Source of the DNA: Candidatus Poribacteria bacterium
GTDB taxonomy: Bacteria > Poribacteria > WGA-4E > UBA9662
Assembly: GCA_030748495.1 (NCBI GenBank)
Contig: JASMLX010000017.1
Span: 132 to 64,131, forward strand
Direction of reading: 5' to 3'
Length of the DNA stretch: 64,000 bases
The notes under the pieces were generated by a model. The model did not search any database and was not told the DNA's origin. It saw nothing but the letters and a program-made list of their open reading frames with translations. Position numbers and translations under genes: made by a program. Below are positions 47,640 through 56,643 of the stretch, in pieces; the first letter of the stretch is position 1; each line of letters begins with the position of its first letter.

Positions 47640-48311
47640 GTGGCAAAAGCGTGGAAAGTCAAAGGCATTAGGGCTAAAAAAGACTACAGTTGGAACGCCA
47701 GGATAATTTTGCCGGTCAGAATCGAGGAGGTCTATTCTTGGTCAAAATTTATCTTTGACCCTAACTGTATAGTAGAACTCCATAATATGCGGATTTCGGT
47801 TAAGCGATTACGGTATTCGATGGAGTTCTTCGCCGTTAACTACAAGAAGAAGTTTACCAAGTTTCTGGACATTCTCGCTGAGATTCAAGAGCTACTAGGT
47901 GAAATCCACGATGCGGATGTCATTCAAGATGTTTTACACAACTATCTACAAAAGCGAACACAAGACGACAGGCTGACGATTCTTTCATATTTAGGTGAAA
48001 CAGCTGATCCTTCAAACTTAGGTGCAGTGGCCAACAGATATCGTCAGCAAAATACACAACAACTACAAGGATTTTTATCCTACCAACTCCAACAATTGCA
48101 AGAAAATCCATTACGGTTGCAAAGACCGTCCCACTTGCACAGGTCACACCAAGACCCAGATCTAGCTGGTATTTATACTCTGATTAACCTCTATCAACAA
48201 AGGCGTGATCAACTGTATTATCAGTTCATAGATTTATGGGAAGATTTGGAGCAGTCATGCTTCAAAGAACGGCTATTGAAGTTCGTTCAGTCCAAGAAGT
48301 CCCGCGCTTAA
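47640..48311 (+). CDS. CHAD-domain protein, second of two
   Basis: The GTG start follows the preceding gene by 12 bp and lies in the same frame. The 223-aa product has the same signature, IVELHNMRISVKRLRYSMEF, and the ensuing LDILAEIQELLGEIHDADV, which is a standard CHAD core. The tail is Gln-rich (RQQNTQQLQGFLSYQLQQLQ). It could be the second half of an ancestral two-part CHAD gene split by stop codons, but both signatures are complete, so I keep them as separate genes. No strong ribosome-binding site; coupling with the upstream gene is likely. Confidence 0.75.
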   Translation: MAKAWKVKGIRAKKDYSWNARIILPVRIEEVYSWSKFIFDPNCIVELHNMRISVKRLRYSMEFFAVNYKKKFTKFLDILAEIQELLGEIHDADVIQDVLHNYLQKRTQDDRLTILSYLGETADPSNLGAVANRYRQQNTQQLQGFLSYQLQQLQENPLRLQRPSHLHRSHQDPDLAGIYTLINLYQQRRDQLYYQFIDLWEDLEQSCFKERLLKFVQSKKSRA

Positions 48312-48589
48312 TCCCTAACCAAGCCTTTTGAGAAGAGGCGAACCCAAAGATTTTCGCCTCGTTAGTACCTTTTCGAGTTCTGTCCTTGAGTATGTTTCTT
48401 GTTTGGAATAAAAGGGCCGTGACGTTCCCCAATAGACTACAGGACTGTTAGTAGAAATAACGCTGATATAAAAGCGGCGCGAACCGAGGGGTGAAGTTAA
48501 AAGTTGGAAGTGTGAAGCGAGGAAGATTGATTTGTTTTCAAATGTCTTACCTCCCTTTTCAAACTTCAATAACACTCTAGTGTACCCCG

Positions 48590-49082
48590 TTACTTTTGAG
48601 GGGTCATATGTAAGGATTGGCGGGCGCGCTTTACTTTTTCCAGAATCTCAGTGACTGAGGCCGTCCAGATGAACGGCTTTGGTTTCTTATTCTGGGCCTC
48701 CAAGCACTCGTCAATTGCCTGGGTCAAACTTTTTACCCTCTGAAATACTCCCCTTTGTAAAGCCTTAACTGTTAGATCTTGAAAAAACCGTTCCACCATA
48801 TTCAGCCAAGAAGTTGATGTTGGAGTGAAGTAGACATGAAACCTTTTGTTGCACCTCAGCCAACTTTTACTTTGGGATGCTTATGAGTTGCGTAGTTGTC
48901 ACAAATGATATGGATATCCTTATCCTTAGGCGTCGATTTGTTGATTAGACACCAGAAATCAATCCACTCCTGATGGGTCTATTTATCTTTATATTTTCCT
49001 ATGACCTCACCTGTTGCTGTGTTTAGAGCCGCAAATAAAGATGTGGTGCCATCTCTTTTGTAATCCTGAGTTAAAGTCTGAA
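48590..49082 (-). pseudogene. IS630-family transposase, C-terminal part
   Basis: From 49082 downward: YKRDGTTSLFAALNTATGEV, a stop TAG, THQEWIDFWCLINKSTPKDK, IHIICDNYATHKHPKV (Asp), a frameshift, then FHVYFTPTSTSWLNMVERFF (the Glu) and AQNKKPKPFIWTASVTEI. The N-terminal third is missing and the relic abuts the IS5-family relic at 49083, which probably inserted into it or replaced its start. Confidence 0.75.
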
Positions 49083-49790
49083 TAAGAGCCTATCCGAAAA
49101 CCCCGACAGCATGGAAAGTGATATAGGCACAAGCAAAATGAACCAAAGCAAGATAGTTATCAGCAATCGTCGAAAGCGATTCATCCTGCTATCTGTGCCC
49201 TCCACCACCCAGCGCTTAGCTCGATAGCCTGGAGCTCGTTCCTTGGCCCTGGCCTCTTCTCCAACGGCTCTGATATGCCCAATCTATTCCCATTCCGTCA
49301 ACAGTTCCCCAACTGCCAGCTAATCATAGCCTTTATCCAGGCACATATTCGGCGGATTCTGGTCCGTTACATCAGCTCTCTCAATCGCTACTGACAATGG
49401 GATACCATGTCCTTCTGTCAAAACACGGCCCTTGCTGCCACTCTTACCGCTGTCAGTGGGATTAGGCCCGGTTTTTTCCACTCAATGGCGCTTTGGTCAT
49501 GGCTCCATCCATGGATTGCCATGACCAGTCTAATTTCTTCCATTCATCGTATTTCAAGACCCGCTCGCCAAATGCGATGAAACACACCTGCTTTCCACTG
49601 ACAACCAGTGCCTAGTATCTAGAATCTGGCATCCATTGCTTTCCGGTTGCTCATCCGTGGACGACCACCTTTGGGTTTGGGCTTCTCTGGTGGCAGCAAT
49701 GGCTCTATCTCTGCCCAAAGCGCATCTGGTATCTTGGAACCTATTGAAAAGCAAATGATGCAAAGTGTCAATTTATTTACGGATTAGTTC
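49083..49790 (-). pseudogene. IS5-family transposase relic
   Basis: Minus-strand pieces in several frames: DALWAEIEPLLPPEKPKPKG, GRPRMSNRKAMDA, GVFHRIWRAGLE, AIHGWSHDQSAIEWKK in a shifted frame, and GYRAKRWVVEGTDSRMNRF-like text near 49200. Many frameshifts. At its lower end AAGAGCCTATCCGAAAACCC at 49084-49103 looks like the element's terminal sequence, but no matching inverse copy is seen at the other end. Confidence 0.65.
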
Positions 49791-49824
49791 TTGGTTTCTT
49801 GTGGCTTTTATCTTAGCTTTGGTC

Positions 49825-50807
49825 AAGTTAAGTTAATAACGGTTAATTCAGCCAACTGGCTAACGCCTTGGATGGAACCGCTAAACAGCAGTCCAACTCT
49901 CGACGAATTCAACGCTTCTATCAACAATTTGAAATCCCCTTTCAGCAGATAGCCCAAGTTGTGTTGGTTCTGTTAGCACCGAAGTCTGATTTTATCCTTG
50001 CTACCGATCGGACCAACTGAAAATTTGGACAACTCGAGATCAATATTCTGATGGCCGCTATGGTTTACAGAGCAACCGCTTTCCCTCTGCTTTGGATGCG
50101 GAGAGACAAAAAGGGAAACTCCAAGACCACCGAGCGTATCCAGTTAATAGAGCGGTGGTTCAAATGCCTACCCAAAAAGCAAATCAAAGCGGTGGTTGCG
50201 GACAGGGAATTTATTGGCTGTGATTGGTTTAGATGGCTACAGAAAGAGGGACTCACTTTTTACATTGGAATCAAAAAGAACACCAACGTCTCGACTCAAG
50301 GCCCAGCCAAACCGTTTTTTTGGCGCGTTGAATCGTTAGCCATCAAGCAGGCCAAAACCATTGCCGCACCGGTTCGATTCTCGGGACATAAACTTCATTT
50401 GGTGGGGGTGAAATTAGCCCCTAATGGTGTGACAATAGCCACCAACGGTGCAGCCGACTCAGCCTGAGAAATCTATGGCCTTGGTTGGGGGATCGAAACC
50501 TTCATTTTCGGTGCTCAAAAAGCGAGGTTTTGAGCTGGAAACAACTCACCTGACGGATATTAAACGGATCGAGAAACTAGTGGCCATCTTAGCTATCACA
50601 TTGAGTTGGGCTCATCTGGTCGGTGAGTGGTTAGCGCAACAGCAACCGTTGAAAATCAAACAACATGGCTACCAAGCCAAAAGCATCTTCCGATATGGCT
50701 TAGACTATTGGCAATATCTTCGGCTTAACTTAAGCCACCGAATCCAACCATTGCTCCAATGTTTCCACCTTTAGTCGGAAGCTATAGATTCCAGGCTAAC
50801 TTAACTT
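49825..50807 (+). mobile_element. IS4-family element, decayed, with 11-bp inverted repeats
   Basis: AAGTTAAGTTA at 49825-49835 and its exact inverse at 50797-50807 bound a 983-bp element. The transposase (about 49852-50774) reads LANALDGTAKQQSNSRRIQR, then LATDRTN followed by TGA in place of Trp, then LEINILMAAMVYRATAFPLL and VVADREFIGCDWFRWL (second Asp). A stop after ADSA and a frameshift near 50510 precede SVLKKRGFELETTHLTD and IEKLVAILAITLSWAHLVGE. Dead in at least three places, though long parts are well kept, so the loss is fairly recent. Confidence 0.75.
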
Positions 50808-50848
50808 CCTAAATTTTGTTGCGTAGTGAAACCTGCTGATACAATTAT

Positions 50849-51736
50849 TCATTCCGTTCTTGCATGGTGCAAACGGTGGGCGTAGGAATTTTCCACCATC
50901 CAATTATCCCAAAGTGAGGGATTTGATAACGGGAAGCCATGACCGATGAGTTCTTCGCCGTCGGCAACTTCAAAGCCCGGAACCAGAATATGGTTCGGAG
51001 ATTGTGATAAATTAACCCTGGTTCCTTCCGTCATAAAGATCATAACGTGCGCACGTCGCTGATTGTTAGTGACGTTGGGTGGAGTCGCATGAATATTTAA
51101 GCAGTGGTGAAACATACACTCACCTGCTTTTAGCTCTACCGGTTGACCGTAGTCAGCGGGCTGCTTAGCGATTCGATCTAGGTCTGATTCGGTAATCTCT
51201 CCTGCCGACTTAGCTTTCATCTCCTCCGCTCGTGCGGAAGGACTGAATCTCGGGTCGATATGGCTACCAGAAATCACATGCATACAACCGTTATCGGGAA
51301 TAACATCATCTAACGCTAACCAACAAGTCACGATTTTAGGTTCATCCAGTGGCCAAAAGTAAAAATCCTGGTGGAATAAAAAATGACCGTTATCTTTTGG
51401 CGGTTTAGAGATAATCTGGTCGTGCCAGAGCCGCACGCGAGGTGTTTGAAGCAAAGCGCAAGCTGTAGTTGAAATCGTTGGGTGATGAAGGAGTCGCTCA
51501 TAGGCCGGCTCCCGCTTCCACATGTTCACAAATTGTGTAATGGCCCGCTCCTTTTCATCTGGTTGCCGACGATGACCGTAACCAAATTCGGGTTCGGCGT
51601 TATCACCACCGCTGAGTTCGATTTCGATAACCCGATCTAGCCCGTTCCTTAATTCTTCGACTTCAGACATATTGAGTACTGGGCCATATCGCAGATACCC
51701 ATTCTCTTGAAAAAACTGAACTTGAGATTGATCCAT
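50849..51736 (-). CDS. Phytanoyl-CoA dioxygenase family protein (295 aa)
   Basis: I take ATG 51736 as start because GGAGAAGG stands before it; the open frame extends 11 codons further. The Fe(II) triad is visible: H122-x-D124 in FLFHQDFYFWPLD and a distal His in FHHCLNIHATPPN, with Arg for 2-oxoglutarate in QRRAHVMIF. Family members hydroxylate small molecules with oxygen and 2-oxoglutarate. It is transcribed in the same direction as the acyl-activating gene upstream, 159 bp apart, so the two may act in one pathway, perhaps on acyl chains. Confidence 0.87.
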   Translation of the reverse strand: MDQSQVQFFQENGYLRYGPVLNMSEVEELRNGLDRVIEIELSGGDNAEPEFGYGHRRQPDEKERAITQFVNMWKREPAYERLLHHPTISTTACALLQTPRVRLWHDQIISKPPKDNGHFLFHQDFYFWPLDEPKIVTCWLALDDVIPDNGCMHVISGSHIDPRFSPSARAEEMKAKSAGEITESDLDRIAKQPADYGQPVELKAGECMFHHCLNIHATPPNVTNNQRRAHVMIFMTEGTRVNLSQSPNHILVPGFEVADGEELIGHGFPLSNPSLWDNWMVENSYAHRLHHARTE

Positions 51737-51895
51737 TCTACCTTCTCCTGTCACCAAATCTAGCCGCATTATAACACCTTAATCAAAATTGTGTCATATG
51801 ATGGATTGAGGACGGTAACTTTTTGGCAAGTTATTGGGAAAAGTCATCGATCTAGACCCACATAATCCTACCGGGTTGTATGCAGATTTACCCGG

Positions 51896-53986
51896 TTAGG
51901 CCAGATAATCCTGACGAAGTTTGCGGCGCATAACCTTGTTGGAAGCGGTTCGAGGCAAGGCTTCGACCAAACAGCAGTCGCTAATCTTAAAAAGAGGATT
52001 CAATGATTGGCGAATAGTCTGTTGCATGATCTGTAAGATCTCTTGTTTCTCCGGTTGATTGTTTTGATCTGGTACCAGATAGATCACCAAACTGCTTGGT
52101 CCACCACCGGTGGGCAAGATGGCAATCGCCGCTGATTCCTTGACAAAATCCAACTGCGCTAAAACACCTTCAATCTGATTCGCGCTGACCTTAATCCCAC
52201 CGAGATTCATCGCATCGTCTACCCGACCATGTGCTCGAAAGTAGCCGTTAGCCAACCGCTCGATTTGATCTCCGTGTCTACGGTAGACTCGATCTGCTGA
52301 ATCACTTGGAATACCATCATAGTAAACGGCTTTATGGTCAGTGTTCAACAACTCGCTTGATAGGCCGAGTGCTGGCGGCAACAGGAAGACTTCGCCATTA
52401 TCTGTTTCCTGTCCCTCTTCGTCCCGCATCAGGAAAGCGCTCCCAAGTGCAGGGGTTGAGAAACAGGCCGGAATGGCGGGTTGGACAACTGTTCCAGTAA
52501 TATAACCACCGCCAATTTCCGTTCCACCACAATATTCGATCACTGGTTTATAGTTGGCCTGAGCCATGAGGTAGAACATATCGTCAGGGTTTGAACATTC
52601 GCCCGTAGAGCTAAAGGCTTTAATCCGTGACCAGTCAGACGTACGAGGGCTGTTGGTGCTTCGCCACTGGGCAACCAGGCTGGGAACAACCCCTAGCATC
52701 GTTACTCCTGCTTTCTCTACAAAATTGGCAAACTCACTCGTAGTGGGAGCATCATCGTAGAGTGCGATGCTGGCACGATTAATCAAGGCTGAAAAAACCA
52801 GCCAAGGGCCCATCATCCAACCTAGGCTGGTCGGCCAACAGAGGCAATCGCCCATCTGAATATCGTGATGTAAATACGCATCAATTGCCGACTTAATCGG
52901 CGTAGTCTGAGTCCAAGGAATTGCCTTCGGAGTACCCGTAGTCCCGGATGAAAACAGAATGGTACAGTGGTCGTTGGGATAGCGAGATACGGCTGTTAAT
53001 TGGTCGTTTGTCGGCGGGTTAGACGATAGAAAGTCTGACCACCATAGATCCTGTTCTCGTAATTGGATTTGGGAAGGATCAGTAGTTGGAATCACAATTA
53101 CCTTTTCAGCCCCGGCCTCGACCACTTTCTGATAGAGCAGTAGTTGTTTGCCGGTTCGATGAATTAGATCTTGGGTAAAGACCAGCGGTACTTCAGCGAT
53201 CTGCAATCTGACAGCGATTTCTGGTGGGGCAAAACTATCGGCAACTGTTACCACTACTGCTCCGGCCTTGATACAAGCTAGATAGATGGCAACTGCTTCG
53301 ACCGTCATTGTCATATCGATACCAACGTGTGAATCAGGCCGAACACCCATTCCTACTAAGGCGTTGCCAATCCGGTTGACCAGCTTTTCCAGTTGACCAT
53401 AGGTGTATTTCTCTATTTGGCCGGATGGGTTTTGGTAGACAATAGCGATCGATTGATTATTGGCTTGGAAACAAGAATCTACAATATTAAGCTGACTTTC
53501 AATCATCCAGTTGGGATGAGTCACACCATCTTTCAGGTCTAGTACCTGACGGTAAGGTCGATGGAAACAGATGTTTAAGAGATCGATCATCTGGCCCCAG
53601 AAGCTTTCTGGCTCTGAAATCGACCAGTCGTAGAGTTGTTGGTAATCGGTCATCCCTCGCTGTTGCATCAAGCGGTAGATGTTGCTCTGTTGTAAGTCAT
53701 CGACATCTGGAGTCCATACGGGAGCCAGTTCAGGTGAGATAGATGCCTTTTGATAGATCTGTTGGTGCAGATACTGATGAAGTTGAATGGAGTGGGTTTT
53801 ATTCAAGATCTGTTTGGAGATCTGTCTCCACTGATTATCGGCGAACGTCTCGACGGGGGTGGCAGTATTAAGTTTGCCAACTAAAGTCGGGGTTCCAGCT
53901 TGTTCTAACAGTAAAACGATGTTTTCAACTTCGGCTTTCTCCAAGCCAAAACTGAGTAGTTGATCTATAAAATCGGTTTGTTGCAT
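51896..53986 (-). CDS. Acyl-activating enzyme (acetyl-CoA-synthetase-like, AAE17/18 type)
   Basis: The 696-aa enzyme carries the AMP-binding signature ILFSSGTTGTPKAIPWTQTT, followed by GWMMGPWLVFSALINRASI and TMLGVVPSLVAQW; these are very close to plant peroxisomal acyl-activating enzymes 17/18. The C-terminal GRVDDAMNLGGIKVSANQIE and the last Lys in PRTASNKVMRRKLR (the thioester-forming lysine) are intact. The first 150 residues form an N-terminal extension. It would activate an acid as acyl-AMP and CoA thioester. The substrate is not determinable; a PhyH oxygenase lies just downstream. Confidence 0.85.
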   Translation of the reverse strand: MQQTDFIDQLLSFGLEKAEVENIVLLLEQAGTPTLVGKLNTATPVETFADNQWRQISKQILNKTHSIQLHQYLHQQIYQKASISPELAPVWTPDVDDLQQSNIYRLMQQRGMTDYQQLYDWSISEPESFWGQMIDLLNICFHRPYRQVLDLKDGVTHPNWMIESQLNIVDSCFQANNQSIAIVYQNPSGQIEKYTYGQLEKLVNRIGNALVGMGVRPDSHVGIDMTMTVEAVAIYLACIKAGAVVVTVADSFAPPEIAVRLQIAEVPLVFTQDLIHRTGKQLLLYQKVVEAGAEKVIVIPTTDPSQIQLREQDLWWSDFLSSNPPTNDQLTAVSRYPNDHCTILFSSGTTGTPKAIPWTQTTPIKSAIDAYLHHDIQMGDCLCWPTSLGWMMGPWLVFSALINRASIALYDDAPTTSEFANFVEKAGVTMLGVVPSLVAQWRSTNSPRTSDWSRIKAFSSTGECSNPDDMFYLMAQANYKPVIEYCGGTEIGGGYITGTVVQPAIPACFSTPALGSAFLMRDEEGQETDNGEVFLLPPALGLSSELLNTDHKAVYYDGIPSDSADRVYRRHGDQIERLANGYFRAHGRVDDAMNLGGIKVSANQIEGVLAQLDFVKESAAIAILPTGGGPSSLVIYLVPDQNNQPEKQEILQIMQQTIRQSLNPLFKISDCCLVEALPRTASNKVMRRKLRQDYLA

Positions 53987-54552
53987 CGGTACTCTCCTTT
54001 GAATGAGACGGTAGGTAGTCGGATCGAGCTTGGCGGAAATACCAGCGTTATCGACCCAAATATATCAATGCCGCTGCCTTTTCGCGCCAAACCAGCGACG
54101 TATTGTAAATGGAAATAGAAGAGGCCTTACAAGTTAGCACAACTGATCAGCGGCCTGAACTAAGCATTGACTATAACCGGGGAGTTATCGGAAACGTTGA
54201 CCGTAATAGCGAGAGCTTTTAGTCTTAGGTCTTCAATTCAATGAACTAACAAAGACAATCCTCACCATTTCGGTGAGGCTAAAGTAGCTTGAACAGAGGA
54301 GTCTAAATACGGAGCTAACAGATTGGCTGGATTTTCGCCCATACATACCAGTTAGCGCCTCTACGAGCCGAACGAGCAACGATGGCTCGATCAATTCTAT
54401 TTTGACCATTCGCTTCTGCCACCAAAGCCCCTTTACCCGCCAGTTTTCTTCGCCTTAATGGTTAATGCTATTGATACAACTGCTCAGGTCTTAGCCCTTT
54501 AGATCCGACCTGCTCCACTTAGAGTTGCTCTTTGAAGTTGAATTCAAGAAGG
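53987..54552 (-). other. Gap with a hairpin and a possible surface-protein tail
   Basis: At 54260-54278 CCTCACC-atttc-GGTGAGG forms a perfect seven-bp stem without a T run. On the minus strand near 54160-54235 the frame reads ALAITVNVSDNSPVIVNA before TAG, similar in style to the adhesin-like relic at 9047. No complete gene is supported. Confidence 0.35.
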
Positions 54553-55971
54553 CTAGTGGGTACTCTCTTTTGTCGTTAATGAACACCATCGGGATTGGAC
54601 CAAATAATCGATCAAAACCTCTCTAGCCATTGGAGTGTCGATTCGTCGTAAAACATGAGTTGCATTCCCTCGCACGTAGCGATTCTCGTCAGTCAGTGCC
54701 GTCTTCAACGCCGGTACGGGGGTATCACTTTGCGGGGCAACCCGACAGAGTGCCATGGAAGCATTTTGTCGGACACGATCATGACTATCGGTTAGGGCTT
54801 CCGATAAAGCTGAAATTGCTACTGATCTATGATTAGAATCACTGGCTGAGTCAGCAGAACTAATTATACCGAGTGACTCAGCCGCTTTAGAGCGAACCTC
54901 TTTCGATTCGTCTTTGAGCGTCCGTATGATCTCTGGAACAGCAGGACTGGCCGTTGTGCCAATATCACCTAGTGTCTCCATCGCACAGCTACGCACTGAG
55001 TCGTTAGAGTGATCGGCCAGGTTTATTAGATCTGGAACAGCCGGTGAGCCGATGACACTCATGGCATAGAGCGCGTACCGCTGCCCATATCCAGATTCGT
55101 CTGCCAGTAGATCAGCTAAGTCAGGCAAAATGGGTTCCCCAAACCGGCTTAACGCGTAAGCGTTGGTTAGACACTCGGCTTCCGATTCAGCTTTGAGGGC
55201 CTCAATTAGTGTAGCGATCGAATCGTGACAGTAGGAGCGCTCAGGTTGTTGCTTTTTTACGCCTAAATGCCAATTCCAAATTGAGGCATACATCTGTTGA
55301 TGCATTTCGCTCTGGTAACAGGAATCAGCGGACGCTGTTACCCTGTCCCAGTTTGCCTGTTGATGGTTCCATGTCGGCTGTGTTGGTTCTGACATTCGAG
55401 CGTAGAGAAACTTCATCATGTACCGCGTCTTTTCAGTTTGGTTAGGCATTGCCCGGTGCCAGAGATCGTAATTGGCCAGTGTCACATCACCTGCTTGACC
55501 ACACAAAGGCAACTCGGCGGTTATGATTGCACCGTCGACCGTATTGTAGTAGTGACTGCCGGGGACGATACCGGTCGGACCGATCTCTTCCGGTGTATCT
55601 TGAGGATAATAAAAAACCAACAAGCGACGGGTTTTATGTGACCAGCGTTTCCCTCCATCCTGATGCATATTTTGGCCTTTGCTGGAGGGTAGGTTGGGGT
55701 GGCAATGTCGATGAGGCTGCATATAGTAATCTGGACCTAAAACACTGGTAAAAGCCCCCGCCACCCACGGGTCTTCAAACACTTCATTGATCACCGGAAT
55801 TCGGGGTAACAGATTGTTACCTGGATTTCCCTCCTTTTCAAAGATTTCGGTTGTTCTCGCGTAAACTTCCTGGTGAAAACTAGGAGGTAGGTCTGTTTTT
55901 ACCGTAATAAATCCGTTGACGATAAAGTCGTGAATCTGGCTATCAGTGAGAAGATGCTTTCCTGCTATCAT
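54553..55971 (-). CDS. Phytanoyl-CoA dioxygenase fused to HEAT repeats
   Basis: AAGGA precedes the ATG. In the 472-aa protein, residues 1 to about 240 form a PhyH domain: H103-x-D105 in QNMHQDGGKRW, the distal His172 in YDLWHRAMPN, and Arg183. Residues about 255-465 contain HEAT/PBS-lyase repeats (AIATLIEALKAESEAECLTN, SVIGSPAVPDLINLADHS, RSCAMETLGDIGTTASPAVP, RVRQNASMALCRVAPQSD, RGNATHVLRRIDTPMAR). The fusion suggests that the oxygenase binds a protein partner or that its substrate is carried by a protein. Standalone gene; the family role is unknown. Confidence 0.87.
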   Translation of the reverse strand: MIAGKHLLTDSQIHDFIVNGFITVKTDLPPSFHQEVYARTTEIFEKEGNPGNNLLPRIPVINEVFEDPWVAGAFTSVLGPDYYMQPHRHCHPNLPSSKGQNMHQDGGKRWSHKTRRLLVFYYPQDTPEEIGPTGIVPGSHYYNTVDGAIITAELPLCGQAGDVTLANYDLWHRAMPNQTEKTRYMMKFLYARMSEPTQPTWNHQQANWDRVTASADSCYQSEMHQQMYASIWNWHLGVKKQQPERSYCHDSIATLIEALKAESEAECLTNAYALSRFGEPILPDLADLLADESGYGQRYALYAMSVIGSPAVPDLINLADHSNDSVRSCAMETLGDIGTTASPAVPEIIRTLKDESKEVRSKAAESLGIISSADSASDSNHRSVAISALSEALTDSHDRVRQNASMALCRVAPQSDTPVPALKTALTDENRYVRGNATHVLRRIDTPMAREVLIDYLVQSRWCSLTTKESTH

Positions 55972-56643
55972 TGTTTTTCCTTATAAATTTAGGCGTGCCC
56001 CTGATCGGAGGAGTTCTTTTACACATAGGCAATGATTGGGAGTGAGTGCTATGATGAAAACGCAAGCCGAAATCCTCATCACGTTTCGACAGAATAACAT
56101 ATTGCATACAAACTGTCATACAAAATTATTATATTGATTACCTCTGGTTTATAGAGAGCATTGAGTTTCATGAGCAAAGATGTGAGAAAGTGTAGTGAGA
56201 TATTGAGGACAGTGAGAATTAGATTAAGAGTTGGGTGCGGCAGAGCAGTAATCCTCAAAAAAGAAAAGTTATTCACAAAATATTTCAAATGGTATATAAT
56301 GGAGAGCCAGAGGGTAAACATTCGATTGCAGTAACCGAAAAGAATAATCAGAAACCCGTATTTCCCATCTGGAGAAGTTGTATATAGATCCGCCAACATC
56401 GTTTAATCCTGTGAATAAAGGGTGTTCTGAGTATAACGATACAAGATAGCGGCGCATCCAATGAGTAAGGCAAGAAAGGGGTGCTTTACGGCTAGATTTT
56501 GATTGCAGTCTGCGATATGCCTGCCAGCTAATCAGAACCAGCAATGTCGATGTCTAGGATAGTAGAGAACTTGTTCAGAGGGCCGGAGGCAAGTCCACAT
56601 GGGAAATAAGGAAATAAATAGTGTCGGCTCAGGAGAAAAACTG
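55972..56643. other. Gap without a supported gene
   Basis: Open frames on the minus strand at 56079-56399 and 56269-56544 are in different frames and overlap; the text ALLIGCAAILYRYTQNTLYS followed by a stop looks like a decayed membrane protein. No family recognised. Confidence 0.35.

Noticed and set aside
31391-50807. UGA in place of Trp in several frames (31970 area, 50018 area), which could mean reassigned UGA
   Set aside because: Intact genes in this window, such as those ending at 5234 and 7578, use TGA as a normal stop, and the UGA-for-Trp cases occur only in genes with other lesions. Ordinary TGG to TGA mutation explains them.
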